Shown here in pieces: positions 15,172 through 23,331 of a DNA stretch of 41,152 nt (its first letter is position 1; every line of letters starts with the position of its first letter). Both the position numbers and the translations under genes were made by a program. Source of the stretch: Candidatus Paracaedibacteraceae bacterium (lineage in GTDB: Bacteria; Pseudomonadota; Alphaproteobacteria; Paracaedibacterales; Paracaedibacteraceae); NCBI GenBank assembly GCA_019636055.1, contig JAHBYH010000005.1, positions 1 through 41,152 on the forward strand. Direction: 5' to 3'. A model generated the notes under the pieces. That model saw nothing but the letters and a program-made list of their open reading frames with translations. It made no database searches and was not told where the DNA came from.

Positions 15172-16830
15172 TTATTTCCAAAAATTAAAGAAATTAAACC
15201 ATTGATAAGGATAAGTTATTGCAAACCTTTCCAAGTTTTTTGCAAACAATTGAGCAAACTGATAAATCGAACCCTCTTTATTCGACCGGTCAAGGACAAT
15301 ACGATCAGCCATTTTTTCAATATGTACAGCAATATTATGTCCATCTCGTACAGCTGTACTCATATACACAGGACAATCGAGCAATGATCCCATAATATAG
15401 GGTCCTTGTGAAAACTTCGCTGGCTCGCCCATAAATGGAACCGTGACAACGCGACCTGTTTCTTTAACCGGGACACGGTCACCAGCCATGACAACCCAGT
15501 CCCCGTGATTAACCCGATCTTTCAAAAATAAAATTGTTCCTGGATCAACCTCGGTGACTTCAATAACATTAAGGTCAGATTGGGGGTTAAAGGCACGCAG
15601 CATTTGGCGATATCGTTGAGAATTTTTCCCATGCAACAAAATATGCAACCGTCGTTTATGGTCACCGTTTGCTGCGGCTCGGCAGAATTCCATATTACCA
15701 ATATGTGAGACAAGTAACATGCCTCCCTTTTCTGCTGACATCAACGCATCAAAGGTTAAATCGGATTGATAAGCAATCTGGTCAAATTTCATCATTCCTG
15801 TCCAAGCAGCAAGTTTATCTAATGCCATTTCAAAGAACGAGAAAAAGTGACGCAATGAGTTTGGTCGATCGTGTCGTTTCCCAAGAGCAAACGCACGTCT
15901 CAGAAAATCTTGAGAGGCCTGACGTTGAGATCTATTCCGCCAATAGTAATACAGAATAACGGGGGCTCCGATCACCATACATAGTTTTTTACCCAATAAT
16001 CGGCAGCAATACCCTAAGAAAAAGATACCCAAAATTGGCGCTCGTTCTGACAGAGATGCCCAGTGAGTGGCCTCCTGTGGTAAATCAAGCACCGAATAAT
16101 TAGGACGATTGCTGAGAATTCTTGGTAAATTAAAGAGCATCGAAAAAAACAGCTTGGTGTGCATCTTGGTAATGCGCCAGTTATCTCTCAAGACATCAAA
16201 ATTGGAGGTATTACCCTCGGGATAAATAACACGAATAGGGCTCATGATCACTGGCACACCCTGCCAGAACAAATGAACCATCAACTGCGTATCAAAATCC
16301 ATACGAGTCCCAATAGACTTGGTTTGCATAATAGATAAACTGGATACGACAGGATAGATCCTGAATCCACACATACTATCTGTTATTCTAAAGGATAAGG
16401 TTTCAATCCAAACCCAAACATGGGTAAACCACCGTCCAATGCGCCGTGATCTCGGCATGGATCCATCATAAATTGGCTGACCACTGATCAAGGCTGTTGG
16501 ATTTTTTTGGCATAAATCTAAAAATGCAGGTATCACATCTAAATCATGTTGACCGTCTGCATCAATTTGAAACGCATGACTATAGCCGTGTTCTTTTGCC
16601 CATTTAAACCCTTGATGAACAGCAGCCCCTTTACCTTGGTTAACATCAAGAGTAATAAGATTAACCGGATATTTTTTCTGGATATCAGCCAAAACAGCTT
16701 TTGTTTCAACTTGACTACCATCATCAACAACCAGAATATCGAGTCCCATGGTCAAAATACGGTTCACAATACGCTCTAGGACTCGATAGTGATTATGGGT
16801 TGGAATCAAGGCAAGAATTTTAATCATCAT
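15172..16830 (-). CDS. apeJ: Glycosyltransferase 2 - acyltransferase fusion (ApeJ-like)
   Basis: 552 residues in two domains. The N-terminal GT2 domain (about 5-230) has LIPTHNHYRVLERIV, a VVDDGS nucleotide-sugar loop and the acidic QIDADGQHD motif. The C-terminal half (about 330-545) is an LpxL/HtrB-like acyltransferase with HIGNME (His-x4-Glu) and VVMAGDRVPVKETGR. One or two hydrophobic segments near 265-300 link them. Such two-domain proteins occur in APE clusters and are thought to attach the polyene to a sugar/lipid anchor at the inner membrane. ATG codons at 16830 and 16827 are both possible starts. Confidence 0.85.
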   Translation of the reverse strand: MMIKILALIPTHNHYRVLERIVNRILTMGLDILVVDDGSQVETKAVLADIQKKYPVNLITLDVNQGKGAAVHQGFKWAKEHGYSHAFQIDADGQHDLDVIPAFLDLCQKNPTALISGQPIYDGSMPRSRRIGRWFTHVWVWIETLSFRITDSMCGFRIYPVVSSLSIMQTKSIGTRMDFDTQLMVHLFWQGVPVIMSPIRVIYPEGNTSNFDVLRDNWRITKMHTKLFFSMLFNLPRILSNRPNYSVLDLPQEATHWASLSERAPILGIFFLGYCCRLLGKKLCMVIGAPVILYYYWRNRSQRQASQDFLRRAFALGKRHDRPNSLRHFFSFFEMALDKLAAWTGMMKFDQIAYQSDLTFDALMSAEKGGMLLVSHIGNMEFCRAAANGDHKRRLHILLHGKNSQRYRQMLRAFNPQSDLNVIEVTEVDPGTILFLKDRVNHGDWVVMAGDRVPVKETGRVVTVPFMGEPAKFSQGPYIMGSLLDCPVYMSTAVRDGHNIAVHIEKMADRIVLDRSNKEGSIYQFAQLFAKNLERFAITYPYQWFNFFNFWK

Positions 16831-16848
16831 TCTGGTATACCTCGGCGC

Positions 16849-17211
16849 CTAATAATTAAAACAACCAGTAGCGTAATTTTTATCCCCATTGTCATAGCTA
16901 TAGGAAATTAGGTGCTTATCAGTATCGTGATTCAAAGTCAGATACACAGCATCATTTGGTTGCATTAAATTACTAAACTTTACCTTCGATACATCTTTGA
17001 CCCCCATAGGGAGATCAAAATACTGACGTGCAAAAACAATAGCCCAATGCAATTGAACCACACCGGCAACGATCGGAACGCCTGGAAAATGTCCATCAAG
17101 ATAATATAAATCCCTCGGGATTTCTAAAAACAAAGAAACCTTATGGTCACTAACATCTTGCTTCTTGAGGATTGGGAAAACGACAGATTCACTCACGAAC
17201 GACACCTTCAA
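16849..17211 (-). CDS. apeI: FabA/FabZ-like dehydratase partner (ApeI-like)
   Basis: A 120-residue hotdog protein. YLDGHFPGVPIVAGVVQLHW carries the GHFPG-x-P motif with the catalytic His of FabZ-type dehydratases. The start overlaps the end of apeH by 23 bp. In characterised systems ApeI and ApeP form a mixed dehydratase, ApeI contributing the catalytic His. Here ApeI likewise holds the canonical His motif while ApeP does not, which fits that division of labour. Confidence 0.82.
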   Translation of the reverse strand: MKVSFVSESVVFPILKKQDVSDHKVSLFLEIPRDLYYLDGHFPGVPIVAGVVQLHWAIVFARQYFDLPMGVKDVSKVKFSNLMQPNDAVYLTLNHDTDKHLISYSYDNGDKNYATGCFNY

Positions 17212-18499
17212 ATAAAGATTTTAATAAATAAGTCGGTCGCTTTCCTTGAGAATCCCGTGGGAATTCATCTACAAACCTCCAACGTCTTGGCAACAGGACA
17301 CGCTCAAAATGAATCGATAAATCATTCCTCAGCAACCGACTGAATTTTTCCGTTCCCAACTCATTCAACTGATGACGCCCTAAGTCAGAAAGGATTGCAA
17401 CCACACCAATTTCAGACCGTCCCTCATCGAAAACAACTGTTAGCGCTTGATCAATTGGTATCAAATCAGATAGCCGTTTTTCAAGATCCAATAAATCCAC
17501 TCGCTTCCCTTCGATCTTGACAACCTTATCGGATCGCCCTAATAAAGTAAACTGCCCCGGCGCATGCAGATTAATCCGATCAGCAGATTCATAAGCATCT
17601 TCAGTCGGCAAATAGGGGGACCTAAGGACAAGATTACCTGTTACATTAACGGAAGCATCAACGCCTGAAAAAACTTGCCAATATTGGTTTGGTTGGGCTT
17701 GCTGACGATAGGCAATCCCACCAGTCTCAGTGCTTCCCAAAATTTCATAGGGTAAATGCCCAAAAACCTTGGCTGAAGTCTCAGCAGCCTCAAAACCCAG
17801 GGGAGATCCTGATGAAAAAACACGAGCACACAATAGGGATTCGACAGCCCCTAGACGACTCAAATGAGCAGGACTTGAGACAATATAGTCCGTGACACTG
17901 ACACGATCTTCAATCTCTTCCCAAAAATTAACTGTCTGACTTTCTATTTGATATCCTGCACAAACAGGCCATAACAAAGAAAAAAGTAAACCATAGATAT
18001 GATGGTGGGACACAGTTGCCCAAATTTTAGGACTTAAATTCTGGCCCCACAAGTTATGCAACACAGAAATCTCAGCTTGTAACTGGTGAATTGATTTTTG
18101 TATTTCTTTGGGTTGGCCAGTTGATCCTGATGTATACAAGGTAAGAGTTGCATTTATGATCGGGTGAAAGAAACAAGCTTCTTGATCTAAAGATAGGTCG
18201 ATGTCATCATCCAAAACTAAGTCATCAGCACTACAAATATCAGCCAAAACACCAGGTGTTTTAAAATGAGGGAGAACAACCTGAACCCCAAGTTGAAAAG
18301 CAACCAATGTGCAGGCTAAAAACACAGCTCGATCAGATACAAGAACAATCACCCGCTTTGGATTGCGAACCTTTATATAATTTTGTAGGGATGTGCAATA
18401 GCGCAAAAAATCATGATCATTCCCAAAAATAAAGGCCCAGTCTGCTGGGGTTCGCTCAGCTAACACACGGCTCAAAGGAATAAATTTGGTCGTTTGCAT
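17189..18499 (-). CDS. apeH: Acyl/aryl-ACP synthetase, AMP-binding (ApeH-like)
   Basis: 436 residues from the ATG at 18499 (MQTTKFIPLSRVLAERTP), preceded by GCGGATAGAG as a ribosome site. The frame stays open to 18547 but that ATG overlaps apeG. The adenylate-forming core is LTLYTSGSTGQPKEI, followed by FSSGSPLG and EILGSTETGGIAYRQ and the hinge LLGRSDKVVKIEGKRVD. It is shorter than typical acyl-CoA ligases, as usual for ApeH. Predicted role: activate the aryl acid from the ammonia lyase and load it on the ApeE/ApeF ACPs. Confidence 0.85.
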   Translation of the reverse strand: MQTTKFIPLSRVLAERTPADWAFIFGNDHDFLRYCTSLQNYIKVRNPKRVIVLVSDRAVFLACTLVAFQLGVQVVLPHFKTPGVLADICSADDLVLDDDIDLSLDQEACFFHPIINATLTLYTSGSTGQPKEIQKSIHQLQAEISVLHNLWGQNLSPKIWATVSHHHIYGLLFSLLWPVCAGYQIESQTVNFWEEIEDRVSVTDYIVSSPAHLSRLGAVESLLCARVFSSGSPLGFEAAETSAKVFGHLPYEILGSTETGGIAYRQQAQPNQYWQVFSGVDASVNVTGNLVLRSPYLPTEDAYESADRINLHAPGQFTLLGRSDKVVKIEGKRVDLLDLEKRLSDLIPIDQALTVVFDEGRSEIGVVAILSDLGRHQLNELGTEKFSRLLRNDLSIHFERVLLPRRWRFVDEFPRDSQGKRPTYLLKSLFEGVVRE

Positions 18500-18516
18500 C
18501 ACTCTATCCGCAAAAG

Positions 18517-18981
18517 CTAAAGACGGTTCTGACGACGCAAATAACATCGCACACCATATTCACCAGCAAAAAGGATCCCCATTAAACAATAGGAGATAAC
18601 CCCATTATAAATCGCCCATACTTGAATATTACCCGACACAGCCGTCAACAACGATGTCAACATATTCAGAACACAAAAGACAAACCATATTTTCGTCACT
18701 TGGCGTGTATAGGCTACCCCTCGCGCATCCAGATTTGGCTCACGAAGCCGCGCGATCCGTTCAATCAACGTTGGTGGATAAACCAAGCTTATGCCAAAGA
18801 TAACGGCCATCATAAAATTCATACAAACAGGATAAAACAGAGGCCACGTTAGATCGAATTGGTTATCTCGACTATAGGTATAGATCATGAAGGGATAAGC
18901 CACAGATCCAAGGCTCAACAGTCCTCGCAGTTTACTTATTTTATTGAGGGTGGACAAGGCTATAAACCTTTTCAACAACAT
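18517..18981 (-). CDS. apeG: COG4648-type membrane protein (ApeG-like)
   Basis: About 154 residues with four to five membrane helices (for example LLSLGSVAYPFMIY, LFYPVCMNFMMAVIFGISL, IWFVFCVLNMLTSLLTAVSG and YLMGILFAGEYGVR-like C-terminus). It corresponds to the small membrane protein between the ACPs and the AMP-ligase in APE clusters. The start is uncertain: the ATG at 18981 overlaps apeF by 41 bp, while a TTG at about 18957 would also give a complete product. The function is unknown in the family; a membrane anchor for the soluble complex is one guess. Confidence 0.75.
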   Translation of the reverse strand: MLLKRFIALSTLNKISKLRGLLSLGSVAYPFMIYTYSRDNQFDLTWPLFYPVCMNFMMAVIFGISLVYPPTLIERIARLREPNLDARGVAYTRQVTKIWFVFCVLNMLTSLLTAVSGNIQVWAIYNGVISYCLMGILFAGEYGVRCYLRRQNRL

Positions 18982-19195
18982 CACCAACGGTGCGAACTTG
19001 TTTAAATTCAGTTGGCGCAATCTTTTGGCCGGTTAATTCTTGCAACTTCACAATCAAATCAACAGCATCAATGCTATCCAAATCCAATTCTTCAAAAAGC
19101 TTAGCATCATTATGAATCTTTTCGAGTGGAATCTCGAAATATTCTTCTAAGTAAGTTGCGATCTTATTAAAAATTTCGTCCTTAGTCATTTTCAT
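18941..19195 (-). CDS. apeF: Acyl carrier protein (ApeF-like)
   Basis: An 84-residue acidic ACP. The phosphopantetheine attachment Ser41 lies in ELDLDSIDAVDLIVKL. The start could be 19195 or the second ATG at 19189 (MTKDEIFNKI), which sits behind a GAGAG ribosome site. It follows the first ACP by 3 bp. APE systems use two ACPs, ApeE and ApeF, one of which carries the growing polyene. The PPTase at 21453 is the likely activating enzyme. Alpha-helical throughout, cytoplasmic. Confidence 0.85.
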   Translation of the reverse strand: MKMTKDEIFNKIATYLEEYFEIPLEKIHNDAKLFEELDLDSIDAVDLIVKLQELTGQKIAPTEFKQVRTVGDVVEKVYSLVHPQ

Positions 19196-19198
19196 CTC

Positions 19199-19453
19199 TC
19201 ATTGTTGATTTTGAACAAACTCAGCCAAAGTTCTGACTGAATAAAAGTGTTTTTTAATTTCATCATCTTGGACTTTGATTTTGATATCAAACTCTTTCTG
19301 CAAGGCAATTCCTAATTCCAAAGCATCAATGGAATCAAGGCCTAAGCCATCGACAAAAAGAGCTTCGTTGCTGTCGATATCATCAACAGTAACGTCTTCT
19401 AAGTTTAACGCATCAATAATTAGATGCTTAATTTTGGTTTCTAATTCATTCAT
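19199..19453 (-). CDS. apeE: Acyl carrier protein (ApeE-like)
   Basis: 84 residues from the ATG at 19453 (MNELETKIKHLIIDALNLED), overlapping the apeD stop by 8 bp. The attachment Ser41 is in GLGLDSIDALELGIAL. An upstream extension to 19489 has no support. The two tandem ACPs are clearly different in sequence, so they are not a recent duplication. It is expected to be loaded with 4'-phosphopantetheine and then with the aryl starter and elongation units. Confidence 0.85.
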   Translation of the reverse strand: MNELETKIKHLIIDALNLEDVTVDDIDSNEALFVDGLGLDSIDALELGIALQKEFDIKIKVQDDEIKKHFYSVRTLAEFVQNQQ

Positions 19454-20216
19454 ATCCCAATATCCTGTTATAATAGCTTTGAATATCACGCATCAGTGCA
19501 CGCACGCGAATCGACCGAGGTAATTCAGGATCATACGTCTCTAATGAGAAATATTCGCCAATCTTAAGCTCAATCGTCGTGGTTGTTGCCGGCGGTCTAT
19601 ACCATTTTTGTCCTTTAGTTAGAAAAACAGTATCACACAATAACGTTAATGCCTGAATATTTGCATTAGATGCTAAAGCTAAGTTCCCTAATCCTCGGAC
19701 TAATTTAAGGGGTGTATGCGGTACAGACCGAGTCCCTTCCGGAAAAATAATAATATTTTCTCCACGGTGCAGCTGATTCTTAGATTCATCAAGAAAGACC
19801 TCAGGATCTGTATCATTCCGAAAATACCCAGCTGCTCGCACAACACTCCCCAGAAAAGGATTCGACCATAACTCCTTTTTAACCACACACTGCACATTCT
19901 TTAAATAGGCCATCAAAATCACAACATCAATTAATGTCGGATGATTACAAATGATAAATGTTCCTTTTAAATTATCTAATTTTGTCATCTCGGGAATAAC
20001 GAGCTTGATCACCCCAAGACCTCTCAATACTCCTAAAAACCCACGAAACGTCCAACGAATTAGCGAACGCACCGCATAGCGGCGTCGGTCTTGATCGCGG
20101 ATAAACACCATCAACGCCGGGAATATCACTAACCCAAGCGTCAAGGCCCCTGTCCCAAAAACAGCAAATCCCAAACCAACGGCTGCAATTCTGCGTAAAT
20201 ACATCAGCTCACCCAT
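19446..20216 (-). CDS. apeD: PlsC-like lysophospholipid acyltransferase (ApeD-like)
   Basis: 256 residues from the ATG at 20216 (MGELMYLRRIAAV), overlapping the apeC stop by 8 bp and preceded by GGAG; a longer open frame to 20321 lies inside apeC and was rejected. An N-terminal membrane helix (about 10-35) is followed by the acyltransferase motifs CNHPTLIDVVIL (NHx4D, catalytic His/Asp) and IIIFPEGTRSVPHTP. It fits the acyltransferase of APE clusters that helps build the lipid anchor of the pigment. It acts at the inner face of the inner membrane. Confidence 0.83.
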   Translation of the reverse strand: MGELMYLRRIAAVGLGFAVFGTGALTLGLVIFPALMVFIRDQDRRRYAVRSLIRWTFRGFLGVLRGLGVIKLVIPEMTKLDNLKGTFIICNHPTLIDVVILMAYLKNVQCVVKKELWSNPFLGSVVRAAGYFRNDTDPEVFLDESKNQLHRGENIIIFPEGTRSVPHTPLKLVRGLGNLALASNANIQALTLLCDTVFLTKGQKWYRPPATTTTIELKIGEYFSLETYDPELPRSIRVRALMRDIQSYYNRILGYE

Positions 20217-20877
20217 AACGATGCTCCATTGTAAACGTCCCACCCGGCACTCGAAGTTGTATCTCTTGCTTGTCATTCTCCATAAAGTCAACAAACTCAA
20301 GAAAGCCTGATTGGGCAGCATCAGACAAAGGTTTATAGGATATATCTATTGATTCTTGAGAATTGGCCTCACCCGATAACAGCATCGCAATACAGACCTT
20401 TGGGACATCACACGCCAAAGCATATTGGGATGGCAATGGTTGATCATAATAAATATAACCCACGAGGTCGTTCGTCTCCTTCTGCAGAGCATAAGCCTCG
20501 AGCAATCCCAACTCAAAACTTTGCTCCCCCCCGGATAGGGCTGTTTGCATTTTCTTATTCCCGGTTGCAATAGCAAATTGAGCTGCAATCGCATTATGAA
20601 CAGACAAACTAAAATCCGTTGGTGATAACGTCTCTCCAACTGCCAATTCAGTTAACAGTCTGTTCATACGCGTTGTATCGCCATGGCGACATGCGACAAC
20701 CCAAGGCATATGTTGACCATCAACTTGTGCATTGAGCGCATAGAATCCGTTAAATGCCATTTTGCCTAAATCCGTAAGACGACGACGTAGCAAGGATGGA
20801 ATTACGTGCTCCCCTACAGGTTCAGGCCAAGCCTTGACTGCATCCTCAATTTGCCAATAGCAACTCAGAATCTTCAT
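20209..20877 (-). CDS. apeC: Ketosynthase-like chain length factor (ApeC-like)
   Basis: 222 residues from the ATG at 20877 (a GTG at 20883 is an alternative). It matches the short beta-ketoacyl-synthase N-terminal-like family (PF13723 type) found as ApeC: WPEPVGEHVIPSLLRRRLTD, FYALNAQ, VVACRHGDTTRMNRLLTELA, ETLSPTDFSLSVHNAIAAQF. The active-site Cys and both His motifs of true ketosynthases are missing and the protein is about half normal length. It should pair with ApeO and set the polyene chain length. Confidence 0.82.
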   Translation of the reverse strand: MKILSCYWQIEDAVKAWPEPVGEHVIPSLLRRRLTDLGKMAFNGFYALNAQVDGQHMPWVVACRHGDTTRMNRLLTELAVGETLSPTDFSLSVHNAIAAQFAIATGNKKMQTALSGGEQSFELGLLEAYALQKETNDLVGYIYYDQPLPSQYALACDVPKVCIAMLLSGEANSQESIDISYKPLSDAAQSGFLEFVDFMENDKQEIQLRVPGGTFTMEHRYG

Positions 20878-20883
20878 ACACAC

Positions 20884-21291
20884 CTATTTTCTTACATTTT
20901 TAAGGTTTTGCTTAATAAACAAATCCATAATTGTCTTCTCAAGTTTTTTAACCCACACATTATGCCTATGAACAATCTTTTTGTGCAGATCTTCTGTATT
21001 TTCAGAAATTTGCGTTACAGAAAAATCTGTCTTTGTATAATCGACCCGAACTTTCAAATGGATATTACGACGATCTTGGGTACAAACTAAACTATTGGTT
21101 TTTAAATGCCCACAAACCCACCGACGCTGTGCCGCTGCCTGCACGATCATTTTTTCAACATCAGCATCACTCAAAGCTGTCGTTTGTGGAGGAAGCTCTC
21201 TTTTGGAGACATTGACGATGTCTTCTTTGCCAGAGCACCCAATTAAGGTTAACGCAACTGCGCCTAATGTCAAAATTGTCTTCATTGTCAT
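20884..21291 (-). CDS. Small lipoprotein heading the aryl polyene operon
   Basis: 135 residues. A signal peptide with lipobox VALTLIGC at residues 12-19 gives a lipidated Cys. The mature part has two Cys (RRWVCGHLKTNSLVCTQDRR) that could form a disulfide, and a basic C-terminus. The ribosome site AGAAGGGA precedes the ATG. It is the first gene of the operon, 30 nt behind a predicted transcription start, and ends next to the apeC start. I do not recognise a family. Operon place and lipidation suggest an envelope role in pigment export or anchoring, which is inference. Confidence 0.65.
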   Translation of the reverse strand: MTMKTILTLGAVALTLIGCSGKEDIVNVSKRELPPQTTALSDADVEKMIVQAAAQRRWVCGHLKTNSLVCTQDRRNIHLKVRVDYTKTDFSVTQISENTEDLHKKIVHRHNVWVKKLEKTIMDLFIKQNLKNVRK

Positions 21292-21327
21292 TTCAAATCC
21301 CTTCTTTTAAACCAGAACAAGTTCTCG

Positions 21328-21356
21328 ATTTTATATCTGGTCAATTAAATCGTCAA
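21328..21356 (-). promoter_or_regulatory. Predicted sigma-70 promoter of the ape operon, proximal
   Basis: On the minus strand TTGACG (21351-21356), a 17-nt spacer and TAAAAT (21328-21333) lie about 37 bp before the first operon ATG. Both boxes are near consensus. A TATAAA in an alternative register gives a 15-nt spacer. Confidence 0.55.
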
Positions 21357-21395
21357 GATCATAGCCCACTTAATGTAAATAAAATTGTTTAAATT

Positions 21396-21424
21396 TATTT
21401 AGGCATTCGATACACTAGAGTCAA
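21396..21424 (-). promoter_or_regulatory. Predicted sigma-70 promoter of the ape operon, distal
   Basis: On the minus strand TTGACT (21419-21424), a 17-nt spacer and TAAATA (21396-21401). It lies 68 bp upstream of the proximal promoter, inside the divergent gap shared with the PPTase gene. Confidence 0.4.
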
Positions 21425-21452
21425 GATATTTTATAAAATACAATATGTTATC

Positions 21453-22070
21453 ATGCTAAAAATACTAAACGTCCGATCCGATGACATAGTCAATCTAATT
21501 AAGAAACAAGGGGAAAACCTGACATCAGAGCAGCTCTCTCAGCCTCGTCCCTCTTTTGAGGTACGGCGCAAACTCAGCGGTATTTTGGTTAAATCATTGC
21601 TACCGGAGGTGCCCGATGTCTCTATTCGACGACACGAATCAGGACGTCCTTATTTAACCTCAACAACGACTGAGTTCCTGCCACACATCAGCATCAGCCA
21701 TTCAGGATCCTGGATCGGCATCGTTTTATCCGCCCCTGATCAGTATACGACCCTTGACTTAGAAGACATGACCTTACCTCGATCGCATCAGAAAATTGCC
21801 AACAATTTCTTTACAGAGCATGAACAATTGTTTTTTAAAGAAGAGGGGCTTATTGGATTCTATAAAATCTGGACAGCCAAAGAAGCTCTAGCCAAGAATC
21901 TGGATCAAACAATATCAAGCTTACTCAGTGTCGATATTGGGCAACTCCTTATCAATCGCCCTTTAGATACCCCCTTTAATATCGATTACCTTGACCATCG
22001 TTTTACTCTAAACCAAAACATTCCTGAAAACACACAATCTCTTATGGTAACATTATGTGAACGGCATTGA
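21453..22070 (+). CDS. apeB: Sfp-type 4'-phosphopantetheinyl transferase (ApeB-like)
   Basis: 205 residues. The family motifs are visible in order: ISISHSGSWIGIVLS (His and Ser of the CoA pocket), the Mg-binding LDLEDM, and FYKIWTAKEALAK (the WxxKEA signature). It would convert the apo-ACPs ApeE and ApeF to holo form using CoA. It is divergent from the ape operon across a 161-bp shared promoter region, so expression may be coordinated. A dedicated PPTase is a normal part of APE clusters. Length is typical for the Sfp class and longer than AcpS. Confidence 0.82.
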   Translation: MLKILNVRSDDIVNLIKKQGENLTSEQLSQPRPSFEVRRKLSGILVKSLLPEVPDVSIRRHESGRPYLTSTTTEFLPHISISHSGSWIGIVLSAPDQYTTLDLEDMTLPRSHQKIANNFFTEHEQLFFKEEGLIGFYKIWTAKEALAKNLDQTISSLLSVDIGQLLINRPLDTPFNIDYLDHRFTLNQNIPENTQSLMVTLCERH

Positions 22071-22123
22071 TGCCCCCCTTGACTTAGAAGTCCAAAAAAC
22101 TACCTATTCAGCAGAAGGGAGGT

Positions 22124-22546
22124 TTGATGATGAAACATATTCTTTTTGCTCTTATTCTAGCATCAGTCACCATAGGACATGCAACTGATGTCCTTCCTCA
22201 AAACAAACACTGGACGCCGAAGTTTGATCGCTCTCCCAAGGAGTATATTCCCAAACCTCAGCTACCAGAAGATGCCCCTAAAATTTCTATACTTGCAACC
22301 AAAATAATCTTTAATCGATTAAATCTTGGGATTTATAACAGCATTGGCTTAACTCAAGAAACACTACCGATTGCCATCATTTTTGTGGAAAATTCAGATA
22401 AAATCGGAACCGCTTTAATTGCCATTGGAACGTCAATTGGAAATCCGACATTAATAACTGTAGGCACAGCTGCCTTGACTGTTTCCGGAAAAAAACAACC
22501 TATTCTTAAAGTTCTTGATTCACTAAAGAAGCGAATCAAGCTATAG
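22124..22546 (+). CDS. Secreted orphan protein
   Basis: 140 residues with a signal peptide (ILFALILASVTIGHA, cleavage near residue 20) and an AGGGAGG ribosome site. The mature N-part is Pro/Lys-rich (WTPKFDRSPKEYIPKPQLP); the C-half is hydrophobic with Gly/Thr runs (GTALIAIGTSIGNPTLITVG) that may form a beta hairpin or membrane-inserting pair. I do not recognise it. It follows the PPTase by 53 bp on the same strand and precedes a membrane phosphatase-like gene. A role linked to the aryl polyene cluster is possible but not shown. Confidence 0.6.
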   Translation: MMMKHILFALILASVTIGHATDVLPQNKHWTPKFDRSPKEYIPKPQLPEDAPKISILATKIIFNRLNLGIYNSIGLTQETLPIAIIFVENSDKIGTALIAIGTSIGNPTLITVGTAALTVSGKKQPILKVLDSLKKRIKL

Positions 22547-22580
22547 TCTGGCTATAAATACACAGACCTGAAGCAGAATC

Positions 22581-23330
22581 ATGAAAACGCTAGCAGATAT
22601 ATTTCTCCAAGCAGCCCAGTTTCATACAATCGTTATTATTTTATTGATTGGCATCTATTTTGTTGATCGCAAAAACTTCTTAAAAGTTCTTGCTTACATG
22701 CTTGGAAGTTCATTCATTAATGTTATTCTTAAAAGCCTATTTAAAATCCCCCTTAAATCACACATTGGCAAAGATTGGTATGCTTTTCCTAGTGGACATG
22801 CCCAATCATCAGCCACCTTTTATGGGACAATCATGACAACCATGAAAAACACACTGATATCTTTAATATGCTGTGTCGTGATTGCAGGTATTTGTTGGGC
22901 TCTTGTGGATCATAACTACCATGATTGGATTGATGTCATTGCTGCTGTTGGGGCTGCCATGGCCGTTATTATCCTATTTAACTGGGTTGACCGCGTTATC
23001 TTTAAAGATAATTTCATGCTCTTTGTCATCAGCCTGACTATTTTAAATATAACAATAAGTCACCTATACCCAATAATTGGCGCGCATACATGGTTATCTC
23101 AAGGTGCCTTGTTTGGGTTATCTGCCACAGCAATACTCGAGCGGTTCATTGGCTTTAAAAGCATTAATCCGATCATTGATTTCATCATCGCCTTAGCCGG
23201 AATTTTTGCAATCATTGGACTATTTGCAAAAATTGGATCACCAACCTATTTTGTGGTAGTATCCAAGTATGCTTTGGTCGCCTTTTGGGGAACCTATAGC
23301 CCTAGTTTATTTGCAAGCCTAAGAAGATAA
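22581..23330 (+). CDS. PAP2-superfamily-like membrane protein
   Basis: 249 residues with seven or so membrane helices. The PSGH motif ([11 protein letters not shown], about 66-77) and a HDWID His-x3-Asp motif are present in the order of lipid phosphatases of the PAP2 type. The conserved Arg of motif 1 (KX6RP) and the Arg of motif 3 (SRX5H) are not seen: the matching region reads [15 protein letters not shown]. It may therefore have lost or changed activity. The gene ends 2 bp before ispG, so a link to isoprenoid or undecaprenyl phosphates is an attractive inference. Confidence 0.65.
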   Translation: MKTLADIFLQAAQFHTIVIILLIGIYFVDRKNFLKVLAYMLGSSFINVILKSLFKIPLKSHIGKDWYAFPSGHAQSSATFYGTIMTTMKNTLISLICCVVIAGICWALVDHNYHDWIDVIAAVGAAMAVIILFNWVDRVIFKDNFMLFVISLTILNITISHLYPIIGAHTWLSQGALFGLSATAILERFIGFKSINPIIDFIIALAGIFAIIGLFAKIGSPTYFVVVSKYALVAFWGTYSPSLFASLRR

Positions 23331-23331
23331 A

